Below, piece after piece: positions 22,380 to 33,800 of a DNA stretch of 51,364 nucleotides. Position 1 is the first letter of the stretch. Every line of letters begins with the position of its first letter. This DNA is from a virus. Both the position numbers and the translations under genes were made by a program. Location of the stretch: IMG/VR virus record IMGVR_UViG_3300030104_002039, positions 1 to 51,364 of that record; one strand, written 5' to 3'. Below the pieces are notes generated by a model. That model had not been told where the DNA came from. It ran no database searches and saw nothing but the letters and a program-made list of their open reading frames with translations.

Positions 22380-24551
22380 TTAATTTCTCTTTAGTTTTGT
22401 TGGATCAACTTCAACTTCTTTCGCTTCCTTTTGCTTCTTAGTTATCTCTCGCAGGTTCCATTCGCCATAAGCCTTCATTTGCCCGTTCATCCATTTTGTC
22501 ATTTCTTCAATAAAATTATGTACTGACACGTCATTAACGTTAAATGTTTTGGATTTATCACCCATCCCCATAGTGCCTTTCCATTGTACTTTTACTCGAT
22601 TCTTACCCTCTCCTCCAGGATTTTCAAAATTAAAATAATCTGAAGCTTCTGCAAACTTTTTAGCTATATACACATCATCATAAGCCTTACCAGCCCCGAA
22701 TAAATCAGTAAACCAATCGTCACCAGCTAATAAATCATCATGTAAATTTTTAAACGTTTGAGGGTCATAATAGTTACCACCTAACATAGCATCTAAATCT
22801 TTATTTGCTTTATTTCCGCTATCACTATGGTCTAACGTGCCCTCCGCATCAGGTCTTCCTAATCTTATTTTTATACCCGTCTTACCACCTTGTTTTACTT
22901 TTTGAGATGATGTTACAAACTGACTTCCGTCCCAATCATTCATGTATTGAGTCCATTGTAATGCTGCTGATCTACTGTAGTTTTCACCATAAATATTAGC
23001 TAACAAACTATCTAAATTAGGTATTATTATATCGTCTTCTCCTTTTGCTCTATAGACATATGTGTTTTTTGATTTATCAAAAACGTAATTACCACCACCA
23101 TCTGCAGGAACTGATTCACCAGAACTAATTCTTCTCATAATAGTTGTTATTGCATTGTTTGATATTTTACCTCCACCTTCGTCTTTTGGAATCATATATG
23201 TTGAACCACTAGCTGGTGGTAGTTTTATTGGTGGTGGCGGTGGAGGTCCACCTTTTCCTCCTTTTCCTACTTTTTTCCTACTGTATTGCCACATTTTTTC
23301 ACCAACACCTTTAGCATAATCTAAAAATAAAGAACGCGTTGTTTCTGCGTTGTAATTTTTATTTGTTTTATCTAGTACAGCCTGCCTTACTATTTTAAAA
23401 TTTTGTTCTTTAGCTTTTTCATTTCCAATACCTACAAAATCATCTTTATCTACATCACCATCATCATCAGTGTCTACAATACCTATTTCCCTAAGTTTTG
23501 CCTCGCCAATAGTAGCATACATTTCTGCAGATGTAACACTAGGATTACTTAAATCATCAACAAAACTAGTTGCGTTGTCTCCAAGACCTTTATGCATGAG
23601 TGAGTGTAAATTATCTTCGCTTTCTACGTAAGGCGCTAATTTGTTAGCTAATATATTACCAGCGTATGTTTCTGTTCTAGATACCATTTCATCTCTAAAT
23701 ATTTTTGTAACAGCGTTTTCATCTTCTTTACTAATTGATTTGTTAAGCATACCACCCATGTTATCAACTGGTATTGAATAAGCTTTATCACCATCTGTTG
23801 TTAACTCACCATCTAAATCCATACCTGTTACAAAATTACCTTGTGCATCTTGTAGTTTAAAAACTAGTTTATCATTATTGTCTTTTCCTAAAACAGATTT
23901 ATAACCCTTATAAGGACCATCTTGTATTATTCCAGATTTTGTTTTATAAGCTGTTAAAGCTTTTTTTGCTACAAGATTTAGTTTTCCTGTAGCTTTTAAA
24001 TCAACCGTACCATTTTTTAAAGCATCATTATTAAAGTTTTCTGCGTTATCAATAACCGCAAGTTGTGATAATAATTGATCTTTTTCTTGTTGAAGCGCAT
24101 ATTTCTTTTTTTTATCTTCAGCCGTAAGAGCAATGCCAAAAGGTCCAGTTTGATATATTTCTTTTCTTATACGTCTTAACTCATCTCCAATAGTTGTAGA
24201 TTCAAATAGTTCTTTAGGATCATCAGCTTTATCAGTAGTAATTAAACTACCAGGCTCTCCTGATTGTTCTTCCGTTAAAGGTCCAGTAATTTTTCTATTA
24301 AATGCGTAAAAATCACCCTTTGTTGCATTTTGATCATAGGCAATAGCATCTTGAACAACTGATTTACCTAGTGTAACAGTTTCTTTAGCAATCTCGCCAT
24401 AGGCTTTGCCAATGTTTTGCATCATTGTATCATAACCTCTTGCCACACTTTCAAAAGTCCTGCTAAGATCTTTAGGTACATTAGCCATAGCCGCTTTAGT
24501 AGCAGCGGCTACCAAAGTTGCATCAGCACCTGGATTTAATTTACTTGCCAT
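22380..24551 (-). CDS. Internal/ejected virion protein with EF-hand-like loop
   Basis: A 723-residue, mostly helical protein lying directly before the giant ejection protein and 28 bases from it. The N terminus is Ala-rich helical (GADATLVAAATKAAMANV). A near-perfect EF-hand/dockerin-type calcium loop, DTDDDGDVDKDDF, begins at D360 with Asp at positions 1, 3, 5, 9 and 12 and Gly at 6. A flexible hinge with GGKGG and six prolines lies around residue 435. The C-terminal third is globular, with many Trp and Tyr. Location and composition suggest a core or ejected protein comparable in role to the internal proteins of T7-like phages; this is inference as no family was recognised. Confidence 0.6.
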   Translation of the reverse strand: MASKLNPGADATLVAAATKAAMANVPKDLSRTFESVARGYDTMMQNIGKAYGEIAKETVTLGKSVVQDAIAYDQNATKGDFYAFNRKITGPLTEEQSGEPGSLITTDKADDPKELFESTTIGDELRRIRKEIYQTGPFGIALTAEDKKKKYALQQEKDQLLSQLAVIDNAENFNNDALKNGTVDLKATGKLNLVAKKALTAYKTKSGIIQDGPYKGYKSVLGKDNNDKLVFKLQDAQGNFVTGMDLDGELTTDGDKAYSIPVDNMGGMLNKSISKEDENAVTKIFRDEMVSRTETYAGNILANKLAPYVESEDNLHSLMHKGLGDNATSFVDDLSNPSVTSAEMYATIGEAKLREIGIVDTDDDGDVDKDDFVGIGNEKAKEQNFKIVRQAVLDKTNKNYNAETTRSLFLDYAKGVGEKMWQYSRKKVGKGGKGGPPPPPPIKLPPASGSTYMIPKDEGGGKISNNAITTIMRRISSGESVPADGGGNYVFDKSKNTYVYRAKGEDDIIIPNLDSLLANIYGENYSRSAALQWTQYMNDWDGSQFVTSSQKVKQGGKTGIKIRLGRPDAEGTLDHSDSGNKANKDLDAMLGGNYYDPQTFKNLHDDLLAGDDWFTDLFGAGKAYDDVYIAKKFAEASDYFNFENPGGEGKNRVKVQWKGTMGMGDKSKTFNVNDVSVHNFIEEMTKWMNGQMKAYGEWNLREITKKQKEAKEVEVDPTKLKRN

Positions 24552-24553
24552 AT

Positions 24554-25399
24554 CTATATTTGTTTAAATTCTACGTCTAACTTACTATAGTCAACCATGT
24601 CATAACCATCTTTTGTTTTAACTGCCGTTTGCGGTATTTCGTCGGACATTACACCTTGGAATTCACCTGAACCATATTTAGAATTTTTAAACTCAAAACT
24701 ATATATGTTTAACCCACTAGGTGATTCACCTATTTTATTTATATTTTTCTTCAATCTTCTATCTGACGCTGCATTTATTGCAGAGCTTGTTATTTGAGCA
24801 GCCGCACCAACTTGAGAACTTAACATGTTTGCTCTCATGCCAAAGCCTGACATTTGATTGGCATAGGCGGCTTGCACACCAGCGTTAGCTCCAGCCATAC
24901 CACCATAAGCTATTCCTAGCAAAGTAGATTGTCTACCCATTTCAGCTGATTGAACCATAGCAGCACCACCTCTTTGTGTCATATCTATTTGCCCAGCCAT
25001 TTGTGCTTGAGCCATAGCGTTTTGTCTTTCTTGTGCACCTATATTAGCAGCTATTTGCTGTGTTTGTAATTGTCCTTGCATAGCCATAGACTGTGCTAAA
25101 CTAGCTATACCACTACCACCTGCAGCGCCACGAAGAGCTTGTAATATATTAGCTCTTTGTTGTTCTCCTTGTTGTCTTTGAAAATCAGCTGCCCTCATAT
25201 CAACTGTCATATCTTCCATGACGTTTTCCATGTTAGCATAAGGGTTTTTAAACTCAAACTCTCTATATCGATCTTTTTGTTCTTCTAACAACTTTCTTTG
25301 AACAACCTGCTCATCATTATATCTTTCAAGTTGTTTTTCAGTAGCTTCAAACATTTCTGAACTTAGCTCTGCTTGTTTATTTTTAGCGCTTCTTCCCAT
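24554..25399 (-). CDS. Helical virion protein with C-terminal S74-like chaperone domain
   Basis: A 281-residue protein. Residues 1-205 are helical and rich in Gln, Ala, Met and Gly, similar to internal core or tail proteins of podoviruses. The last 70 residues start at S212 with SDRRLKKNI, the hallmark of the peptidase S74/intramolecular-chaperone domain; they continue with GLNIYSFEFKN, GVMSDEIP and MVDYSKL, its usual sequence. In endosialidases and fibres this domain trimerises the protein and cuts itself off just before that Ser. Here it is fused to a helical, not a fibre-like, body. The gene follows the acetyltransferase with a 17-base overlap. Confidence 0.77.
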   Translation of the reverse strand: MGRSAKNKQAELSSEMFEATEKQLERYNDEQVVQRKLLEEQKDRYREFEFKNPYANMENVMEDMTVDMRAADFQRQQGEQQRANILQALRGAAGGSGIASLAQSMAMQGQLQTQQIAANIGAQERQNAMAQAQMAGQIDMTQRGGAAMVQSAEMGRQSTLLGIAYGGMAGANAGVQAAYANQMSGFGMRANMLSSQVGAAAQITSSAINAASDRRLKKNINKIGESPSGLNIYSFEFKNSKYGSGEFQGVMSDEIPQTAVKTKDGYDMVDYSKLDVEFKQI

Positions 25400-25847
25400 A
25401 GTTTTTATCTATTTTTTTTAAGTTATTTTCTATATACTTAAATGCTTCATATTTAGATGGTGACATGTCCCAACCTAATTCTTTGTGTATATCTGAAACA
25501 TGTACATCGTTGCAAACAGTAAATATTTGTAATATACCATATTTTTCTGCTTCTTTTTCAACACCTTGTATTAACAAGTGCATTAAATCTCTTCTATCAT
25601 TTTCCCTGTATTTAGGGTTTGAAACCAAATAAGTCGTCCAAGCAACTGCTGGTATTTCTGTTAAAAACAAAAATGTAGCAGCAACTGGAGTATTGTTTTT
25701 TTCTATTATAAAACATCTTTCATTTTTTGGTAAAAAACCCCTTCTAATTGGTTCTGCTTTAAACTTTCCCCACCACCATCTCCACCATTCACAACAAGTT
25801 TCATAATCTCCTTCTGTAAAAGATCTAAAGTTTATATTATTATTCAT
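25383..25847 (-). CDS. GNAT-family N-acetyltransferase-like protein
   Basis: A 154-residue protein with the overall pattern of GNAT acetyltransferases: N-terminal FRSFTEGDYETCCEWW, a central strand with PVAATFLFLTEIPAVAW, then a helix-loop region around NPKYRENDRRDLMHLLIQGVE in the position of the acetyl-CoA-binding motif A, and a C-terminal strand IFTVCNDVHVSDIHKELGW. The classic Q/RxxGxG/A loop is replaced by YRENDRRD, so cofactor binding is not assured. Five Trp near the start are unusual. It lies between tail and virion genes, so it may modify a virion or host protein. Overlaps the next gene by 17 bases. Confidence 0.65.
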   Translation of the reverse strand: MNNNINFRSFTEGDYETCCEWWRWWWGKFKAEPIRRGFLPKNERCFIIEKNNTPVAATFLFLTEIPAVAWTTYLVSNPKYRENDRRDLMHLLIQGVEKEAEKYGILQIFTVCNDVHVSDIHKELGWDMSPSKYEAFKYIENNLKKIDKNYGKKR

Positions 25848-25901
25848 TTAATTTAATTTAAGTGTACTCTTATAATCACACTTTTTCGCTTTTTTTTACT
25901 T

Positions 25902-27884
25902 TTATGAAGCCTCGTTAGAAGCAACCATAAACTTTTCTAAATCAAAATTTAAAGTTAAAGCAGCTATACCAGTCTTAATAATTTTAACATTACCAGTTAT
26001 AGTTGCTAACTCTCCACTACCGGTAAAAGTTAATCTTGTTCCACTTTCTAAAATTTGAGCTGCGCTTAAAACAATAGAAGCGGTTGTTCCAGAATAACTA
26101 TTAATAGTGGTTACAGTTGGATCTGCAACGCTAGAATCTATACCAATCCCACTAACAACACTAACACCTTCAACTATACCATCGCCGCTAGCTATAGGCA
26201 CAGTAGTACTTGAGTGCACAGCGGCTGTTGTGGTTGTTGTTACGTCTGTTAACTCTACTTTTAAGTCAGTAATATCTACATCCCAACCTGTTAATGTTTT
26301 TATTTGGTCTCTACCATAAGCTCTTATTGTTATACTTGATGATTCTGCGTCAAGTGGTTGTTGTTGATTAAAAGAAATATCCCCAACTCTAGTAGTTGTA
26401 ACTAGTTTTGTTGTAGCATTTCTTGTTATAGTTGGTTTAACATATGATTCAATTGCTCTTTTTTCTTTTAATATTTTTTCAGAAGCATAAGAAGTGCCTT
26501 CGTTTTCAATCGCAGTGGTTGAATAACGCTTAATAGTAGTTGCATCATCAATTCTAGCTCCTGTTACCGTCATGCCATCAGCTAAACCATCTATATTGTC
26601 TATACCAAAGCTGTAGTTTCTTTTATTAGCAAAAGTTAAAGGTTGATCATCTCTAAATTGAATAGCTTGTGACATTGTAAAATCAGTGGCTGTACCGCTA
26701 GTTTCCACAACGCCTACAGTTGTTAAACTTCTATTAACTTTAGAACTAAAAGTTAAAGTTACACCATCGCTTATTACAACTGAATCTGATAAAGCAAATA
26801 TATTAGTATCTACTAATGTTGCCACTGTAATTGTCCTCGCATCAAGAGCCACAGTACCTGTAACTCTATCTCCAACGGCCATTTTTGTGGCTACAGCCGC
26901 GTTCATTCTCACGTTTACACCACTAGAAACAGCACCGTTTACCGTATCAGTAGTTACAGGTGAAGTTATTTTATCTCCAGGTTTAATAACAGCTGATAAA
27001 TCAGTGTTATCCATCCTAACTACAACTCCACTAGTTATAGCGCCATTTACATCATCACCCGTGAAAGCAGTTGTAGCTGTTGGGTATAAGTTTTCTCCAT
27101 CTATATCAGCGTGTTCCCCTAAAGTTCTTGTTACAGAGGCAAAGACATGTTTAGCTGTTGGCTGACTTTTTATTTGAAATGCCTTTGTAGAGGCTGATGT
27201 TGCTGTTATACTAAAAGGCAGCTTAGATGTAACTTTATCATATTGAGTTGTTATAACTTGAGTTGTGACAGACATACTATCAAAATCATTACTACTTGTT
27301 GGGGATATAGGTGTAATTGTTAAATCTACATTTGCTTTTTGATATAATACTTTTTTTATCAATAAAGAGTCAGATCCAGTAGTTTTGTTTATATCAATAC
27401 TATTATCCGCAAATCTAACTTCTTTATATTCTGCGTGCTTTGTACCTACTTCTGCAAATAAAAACACGTCGTATTGATCAGCGTCGCCTACCAACGGAAA
27501 AACTATATTGTTACTATAAAAACCCCCCTCTACAGTGATATTATTAAGTCTATATTGAGTTGCTTGAAACAATCTAGTGTTAAAGTTGTAGTAATAATTA
27601 TCTTCATTAGTAATAAACATACTAAACTTAGCTCCTGGCGTGGCCTCTATAGTAAAACTTCTTTGTTCTCCTGAAATTTTTAAATCGCTAGTATCTAAAT
27701 CTAAACCTATTATAGTGTGTTCTGCTCCAAATTTTAAAGCATGCTCAGCGTCAGACATTAACTTACCATCAGGCATGTAGTGATAGCCTTCTGGCGCCAT
27801 TTTACCTTGTTGATTAGTTCTAGATCTACTAGTTGTTGATCTACTACTAGCCCCATAAGTTGTTTGTGAGTATCCGTTTGCCAT
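25902..27884 (-). CDS. Tail/appendage beta-rich structural protein with internal repeat
   Basis: A 660-residue, Thr/Val/Ser/Ala-rich protein. A polar N terminus (MANGYSQTTYGASSRSTTSR) precedes a conserved-looking domain, about residues 40-180, with IEATPGAKFSMFITNED and EGGFYSNNIVFPLVGDAD. The remainder is beta-rich and repetitive. The segments VNGAITSGVVVRMDN…PGDKIT and VNGAVSSGVNVRMNA…GDRVTG form an internal duplication at about residues 276-345. It follows the giant tail hub and precedes the GNAT gene, so a tail or fibre-base protein is probable. No catalytic motif. Confidence 0.6.
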   Translation of the reverse strand: MANGYSQTTYGASSRSTTSRSRTNQQGKMAPEGYHYMPDGKLMSDAEHALKFGAEHTIIGLDLDTSDLKISGEQRSFTIEATPGAKFSMFITNEDNYYYNFNTRLFQATQYRLNNITVEGGFYSNNIVFPLVGDADQYDVFLFAEVGTKHAEYKEVRFADNSIDINKTTGSDSLLIKKVLYQKANVDLTITPISPTSSNDFDSMSVTTQVITTQYDKVTSKLPFSITATSASTKAFQIKSQPTAKHVFASVTRTLGEHADIDGENLYPTATTAFTGDDVNGAITSGVVVRMDNTDLSAVIKPGDKITSPVTTDTVNGAVSSGVNVRMNAAVATKMAVGDRVTGTVALDARTITVATLVDTNIFALSDSVVISDGVTLTFSSKVNRSLTTVGVVETSGTATDFTMSQAIQFRDDQPLTFANKRNYSFGIDNIDGLADGMTVTGARIDDATTIKRYSTTAIENEGTSYASEKILKEKRAIESYVKPTITRNATTKLVTTTRVGDISFNQQQPLDAESSSITIRAYGRDQIKTLTGWDVDITDLKVELTDVTTTTTAAVHSSTTVPIASGDGIVEGVSVVSGIGIDSSVADPTVTTINSYSGTTASIVLSAAQILESGTRLTFTGSGELATITGNVKIIKTGIAALTLNFDLEKFMVASNEAS

Positions 27885-27894
27885 GTTTTATTAT

Positions 27895-30800
27895 TTATTT
27901 ACTACTTTCTGTTACTTCAGCACCAACTGAAAATAATTCAGCTTTTACCAATGAATTGTTTTTAATGTTTACATCTGCAAAATAACCTAATAAACTAGAT
28001 GTGTTTACAACCTCTGGTTTTACAAACATAGTGTAGGCAGTTACTAATTGTTGGGCTTTAAAAGTATCTACAACTCCCGTTGCAGGGTCGGTTGCAATAG
28101 TTATTGAAGTATCTGTATAATCTAAAACAGTACCTAATTTAAAAAGATCACTAGCTGGGGTTCCAAATAAATTGTTTTGAAGTTGATTCTCACCCAACTC
28201 TACAGTCTCTGTAATATCTTTTAAAGTCATATCTTGTATTTCAACATATGTAGACGTTCCATCACTCCAACCACCTCCATATATAAGAGCCATTACGAAA
28301 AACTGTAGATTAAGAGTACTAGAAAGATTTGCACCTGGAAGGGCTGGTTCGTTAAACGTAAATTGATATGTTGCGGTTTGATTGCTATACATAGGTTCAA
28401 AGTTGATGGTGCTACCACCGCCATGCACGCTAAACGTAACCGCGTTAGGGTCGCCATCAATTACACCACCAATCTTAATATTTCCAGTAGTAATTGTAGC
28501 TTCATATGTGTTTCCATCCACTAACGTGATTTCTGGAGATATTATATTAACGTGGGCTTGCTGGGGAAACGAAAAAGGCAGAAAACCATCGTGATCTAAT
28601 ATTACATTGTTTGGGTTGGACCAATCAACTTGTATCCCTGATGCTAATGTCCCAGCGCTATCTGACCAACCATTAGCTAGCGTCATATTAGGCACTAAGT
28701 CTGGTCCTATTGTTGTTATAGTAGTTTCTAGCGTAGTAGTTGTATAAATTGTATCTCCAATACTAACAGAGCTATTTATGTTATCACTAAAATTAATTGT
28801 AAATTTATTTTGCGAACCTGGGGCTGTTCCACTTTCAAACCCTTCTACGTCTAAAATACTACCAAGACCCTGCGCATTGAAAGAGCCAACATCTATTTCA
28901 GTTGTTACAGTAGAGTTTAATCCTCTTATGTAGTTAAACCATTTCCCTTCTTTTTCTACAAACTCTATTAAACTACCTTCTTGTTTGTTTGTTTTTACAG
29001 TTTCCGTATACCAACCATCGTTGAACTTAGTGTTAAACGCACCAATAGATCTTTCTTCATTAAAAGTAGTGATTATATCTCCAACCTTCCAGTCGTTATT
29101 TTGGGTGGTAAAATAACCAACAGGTCTAGAATCTGTAAAGTCTCCATTTGGATAAAATTGTATTTGTCCGGTAGTAACGTATTGAACAATACCATTAATT
29201 TCTCTATAAACTTTAACGTATGTATCTCCAATATACCAAGGATATGGATCTGAAGTTACTGGTCCTATCATGTCAATAAGTTTATCAATACCTTCTTCAT
29301 TAATTACAAATACATCACCAGCATTAAAACCAGACGTAGCAATATCATTATCTATAACCTTAACATGTCTCAACCCTTCAGTTCTAGCTTGACTACCCTC
29401 ATAGTCTAAAGTATGGAATGTTTTTACGCTTCCAGGATTATCGTTAAACAATAAGTTTACACTAGATTCAGTATACTTATCACGAGCGTTAAGATTATTA
29501 ACACCTGGATCTATAACAACCAAATCACCAACTTGCCATTGACCACTAGCAGCACCAGAATTTGCAAGCCCTGCGGTTGATTGTAAGCCATAATTACCAA
29601 CACCTGGATCTAGCTCTCTTCTACCGTGGGCTAATAGCTGTCCTTGTTCGTTTTCTAAAGCATTACCACTTAATGAGCCAAAAAGAGCCACAGCTCCATC
29701 ATATATTAACTCACCTTTTCTGTATTGTTTTATTTTTGTTATCCAAGTTGACGTCCCACTCCAACCGTCTAGTGTAATAAAAGTTTCAGGATTAAACCAA
29801 AAATATTGACCATTAGTACCAAGAGATGGGTGCGGACCTATATTTTCTACTTCTACAGCATCAAGATAAAAAGTGTTTCTAAGAGAGTTTTCGTTGTGGT
29901 GGTGGTATAATCTACCACTTTTAAGTGTGTAATATTCATTAGCGCAACTAACCGCGTTTTCAGGTGTAAAAGATTTAAAACTAACCCATCCTTTCACATC
30001 TTCTCTAAATGAAACAGTGTCGTTAGTTTCTTGTAACGATATATTGTATTCTTCTTTTTTATCATCATAACTACCTATTAAAGTTTTGTTTAGTTTTAAA
30101 TTATCTCTAAACCAATCTTTCATACCGTGATCAGATATAGGCGTTAAACCATCTCTTGACAATCTTATTACAGCACCTCTAACTTTGTCTGTAAAATAAG
30201 CTCTATAAGCTTCAGATACAAATGATTCTGGATTTTTAGATATACCATATTCACCTACAAAAGGAACTGTTTGTCCTAAGACATTTATATTAGCGGTAAG
30301 TTGAGAATTACCATCAGCATTAAATACAGCATCTTTATTTGCTAGTATTTTTAATATTTTATCTTCACACAAAGCTAGTATATCTGAATCTCTTGAGTGA
30401 AGCTTTTGTATACTACCGTATATAGGATTTACATCTTTTGTTATTTTATTAGCGGCAATAAATTGATTTAAACCGTTTTCACCACTAATAGAGTTATATA
30501 TACCAGAAAATATTAATCCGTATTTTCTATGTTCTTCCTTGTAAGGATCAAAAGTTGTAGAAACCTTAGCACCGTTTGTTAAAGTTTGTAAATTAAAAGA
30601 ATCTCTTATTCTATCTGACTCAACACCATTACCAAATGAAATGCAATTATACCAAGATAACTCGTGCTCGGTATCTTGATTATAGAGACTTTCGTTTATA
30701 TAAATACCAGCTCCACCAGACGGGATTCTACCATCACTTATGTTTGTAGCGCCCCACCAACCAGTAACCGTTAGAGATACTGATTGTCCAGAGATTGAAG

Positions 30801-33800
30801 TTATTTTAATTTGATCACCAACGTTTATATACTGACCTCCAACTATAGGATCTAATAGTGGATCACCAAACTTATTATTAATTTCTAAATAATAACCACT
30901 AGTACCACTCGGCCAAGAGGTGCCAACCGGCGAACTATGATAGCTTAGTTTATAAAACCTGTTTAAAGAATTAATTGAGTTTGCGTTTTGAACATGTGCT
31001 ATTGCCGAACCACGAGGAATTGCGTTTTCGTAATTTTCTAAATTTAATTTGATTGGTATCGCGTTACTAGCTTCGTAATATAGGTCAATATCAGTTGTAG
31101 TTTCTTTAGGCTCTGTTTCCCATATAGCTGGGTTGGTTGGCATTTCAGGTTCAGCATCTATTTCTTCTAAAAACTCTATTTCATAACCAACAGCTCCAAC
31201 ACCTGGATCACTTAAACTGAAACCTTGTTGATCTTGGTCTTGTGCGTTAATTCTATTTACAGAATATTGACTATATCCATTCATAGCGGCTTGTTGGAAT
31301 ATAATTTGCTGTGCAGTGTTTATCGCTGTGCCACCTGCCCTCATTGATTCATGAGCGTAGAATCTTATAGGAGTACCTTTGTAGGTACCCATATCACTGT
31401 ACAAACCACCCGTAGTTCCATATGAAAAATTAGGTTCTCTATATCCAATAAGTCTTAAGTCATAATTATTACCAACAGGAACAATTCTATGTACTAAAAG
31501 TTCTTGATGACTGTTACTGCCATCTAAACTAACACCACCGTTGTTATAACTGGTCATTATCATACCTTCAGATATATCTCTTGATCCAAAAACAGGATCT
31601 GTGCAGGTTAAACTACTTAGTCTTAATACTAAATGTGTAGTATAAACCGTAGCGCTAATAGCGTTGGTAGTGGGTAAATACAAACCATTTGGTATTGGTC
31701 CTAAAGTACCACCATTAGTAGGATCCCAGTTCATCGTTTTAGTTCCACTAGAGTTTCTATAAGGAAGATCCCAAGTAACAGAAGTGTTTGTGCTAAGTTG
31801 AGCTAAAACTTGTGTTTGGTCCCCGTGGTAAATACTTGTTGTCTGCCCAGATAATGGCCAATCGCCACTTGAATAAGCTCTTGCATAAGGAAATTCCGTT
31901 GAACTATGTCGGAAGGGCCTCCAAAGTTTTTGACCCGTTTGTATTGTGTAAACCTCTCTAGTTGGGTCATCTTTCCATCTAAACTTAGAACCTGGATAAA
32001 ACTTATTAACTAATTTTACTATACCATCATGCTGGTAGTTTGGATTTTCACCATATACATCATAATGACCAACTCCAAAAACACCTTGAACAGCAACACC
32101 ACCCGCGCTAGTTGATCCATAAGTAGAGTAACCAACGTCTTCATAATAAATACCACCCATACCAATGTTTATTTTACCATTAGCAGTGTCTATGCCGGGA
32201 CGTTGACCTTGATTAGGGGAAGTGTACTGCCAATGTATACCAGGGTCGTATCTATATCCTTCATATTTCCCTTTGTCAATAAACCATACTTCGCCTTTTT
32301 CTTGCTCCATTTTAGAGTTGAACTTTCCAGCTCTTTCAGAAGCAGTATAGCCACTACCATCTGCTATTTTAGCCTTAGCTTTTATATTAAAACCTGTGTT
32401 ACCAAATAAAGCAGCACCTGTTCCAGGATCTACACATGCGTATGTTGGATCAGTATCACCGGCAGGCTTATAGTAACCCATATAAGTATCATTTATAGGC
32501 GTGGTAATATAAGTTATTTCAAACTTCCAATCATTTGTGTCGTTTCCAAATCTATATTGACCAGCATGTTTTTCAGTAGTACTAGCGGGTAAGGCTATAT
32601 TTGATGGGACTAAGTTGTTACCATCGTATGGCGTAATAGCATCATATAGTTCTTCACTGCTTTCTGTGTATTCATAATTTCTAAAAAACGGAGCAAATCT
32701 ACCAAAATGATTATCTCTTTGAACAACAGTACCACTATCAATACCAATACCCGTTATCCATGTAAAATAAGAATCGTCATTTCCTGAAACTGGATTAAAA
32801 GTTGCTATACCACCACCGTTGCTAACATGTTGGTAAACGGAGTCATCGTGGTACGCCCCATGTCTTTGTCCTGTTACGTTGTGAGAATGCTTAATGTTAT
32901 GATCTGTTCCGTTCATAAAATATAACTTCCTAGTTTTTGCTACCCTATACTCTTCTTCAATAACACTTTTAACAGCAATTTCACCATTAAAAATATCATC
33001 ATTATTTATTTTAACAAAAAATCTACCAGTAAACTCTTTTGTGTTTTCAACACTATATCTATATACACAAAATGAAATACCGTTTTCAACAGCTGTTGGA
33101 TTTGACGAATTATTTACAATAAAACTAACGTCACCTTCAAAGGGTTTTTCTGTAATAAAACTATAATAAGCAGTACCAGCTCCCGCCGAAAGACCATCCC
33201 AATCAGTTGTTACAGAGGAAACTCTATATCTATTAGACGTAATACCGTTTGTTTTATCTTCAAACTCTATATATAATAACCCTTCTTCGTTATGTAAATC
33301 AGACCCTGTGCTTTGGAAAAATGGTTGGTATTTTAACTTAAATACATTTACACCTACTAGTGGAGCATCGTCTATATCGTCTGCAAACACATCAAATTGA
33401 GTTCCACTTTGTGTTGTGTCATGCGTTTTGGATTCTATTTTTAATTTTTTATACTTTATGTCTTCTGGGGCTTCATTTTCTATAGCTAATACTTTGTACC
33501 GAGCTTTTTGTATAATTTGATCATTAGATTCTAAACCCTTTTTTAATATTAAAAACGTATCTAAATCTATTTTATTTCTTTCAGAAGATGGGAATGTTAT
33601 CCAAACGTTATTGTCACCAGCATCATAAAAACGGTCCATAGCCATGTTATAGTATTCGCCAGAAGTTTCTTTTACAAAAAACTTCATATACTCCATGTTT
33701 AGTGGATAATTATCGTTGTTAAAACTTACAACAAGTTTATTTTGGTTTTGAGATTCATCTTGTTCAACCGCATCAACAAATGTCTCGTTAGATATAACAG

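Noticed and set aside
25848-25901. AAGTGT…ACACTT hairpin between two late genes as a terminator
   Set aside because: The stem is only six bases with a twelve-base loop and no clean T-run after it in the transcribed direction.
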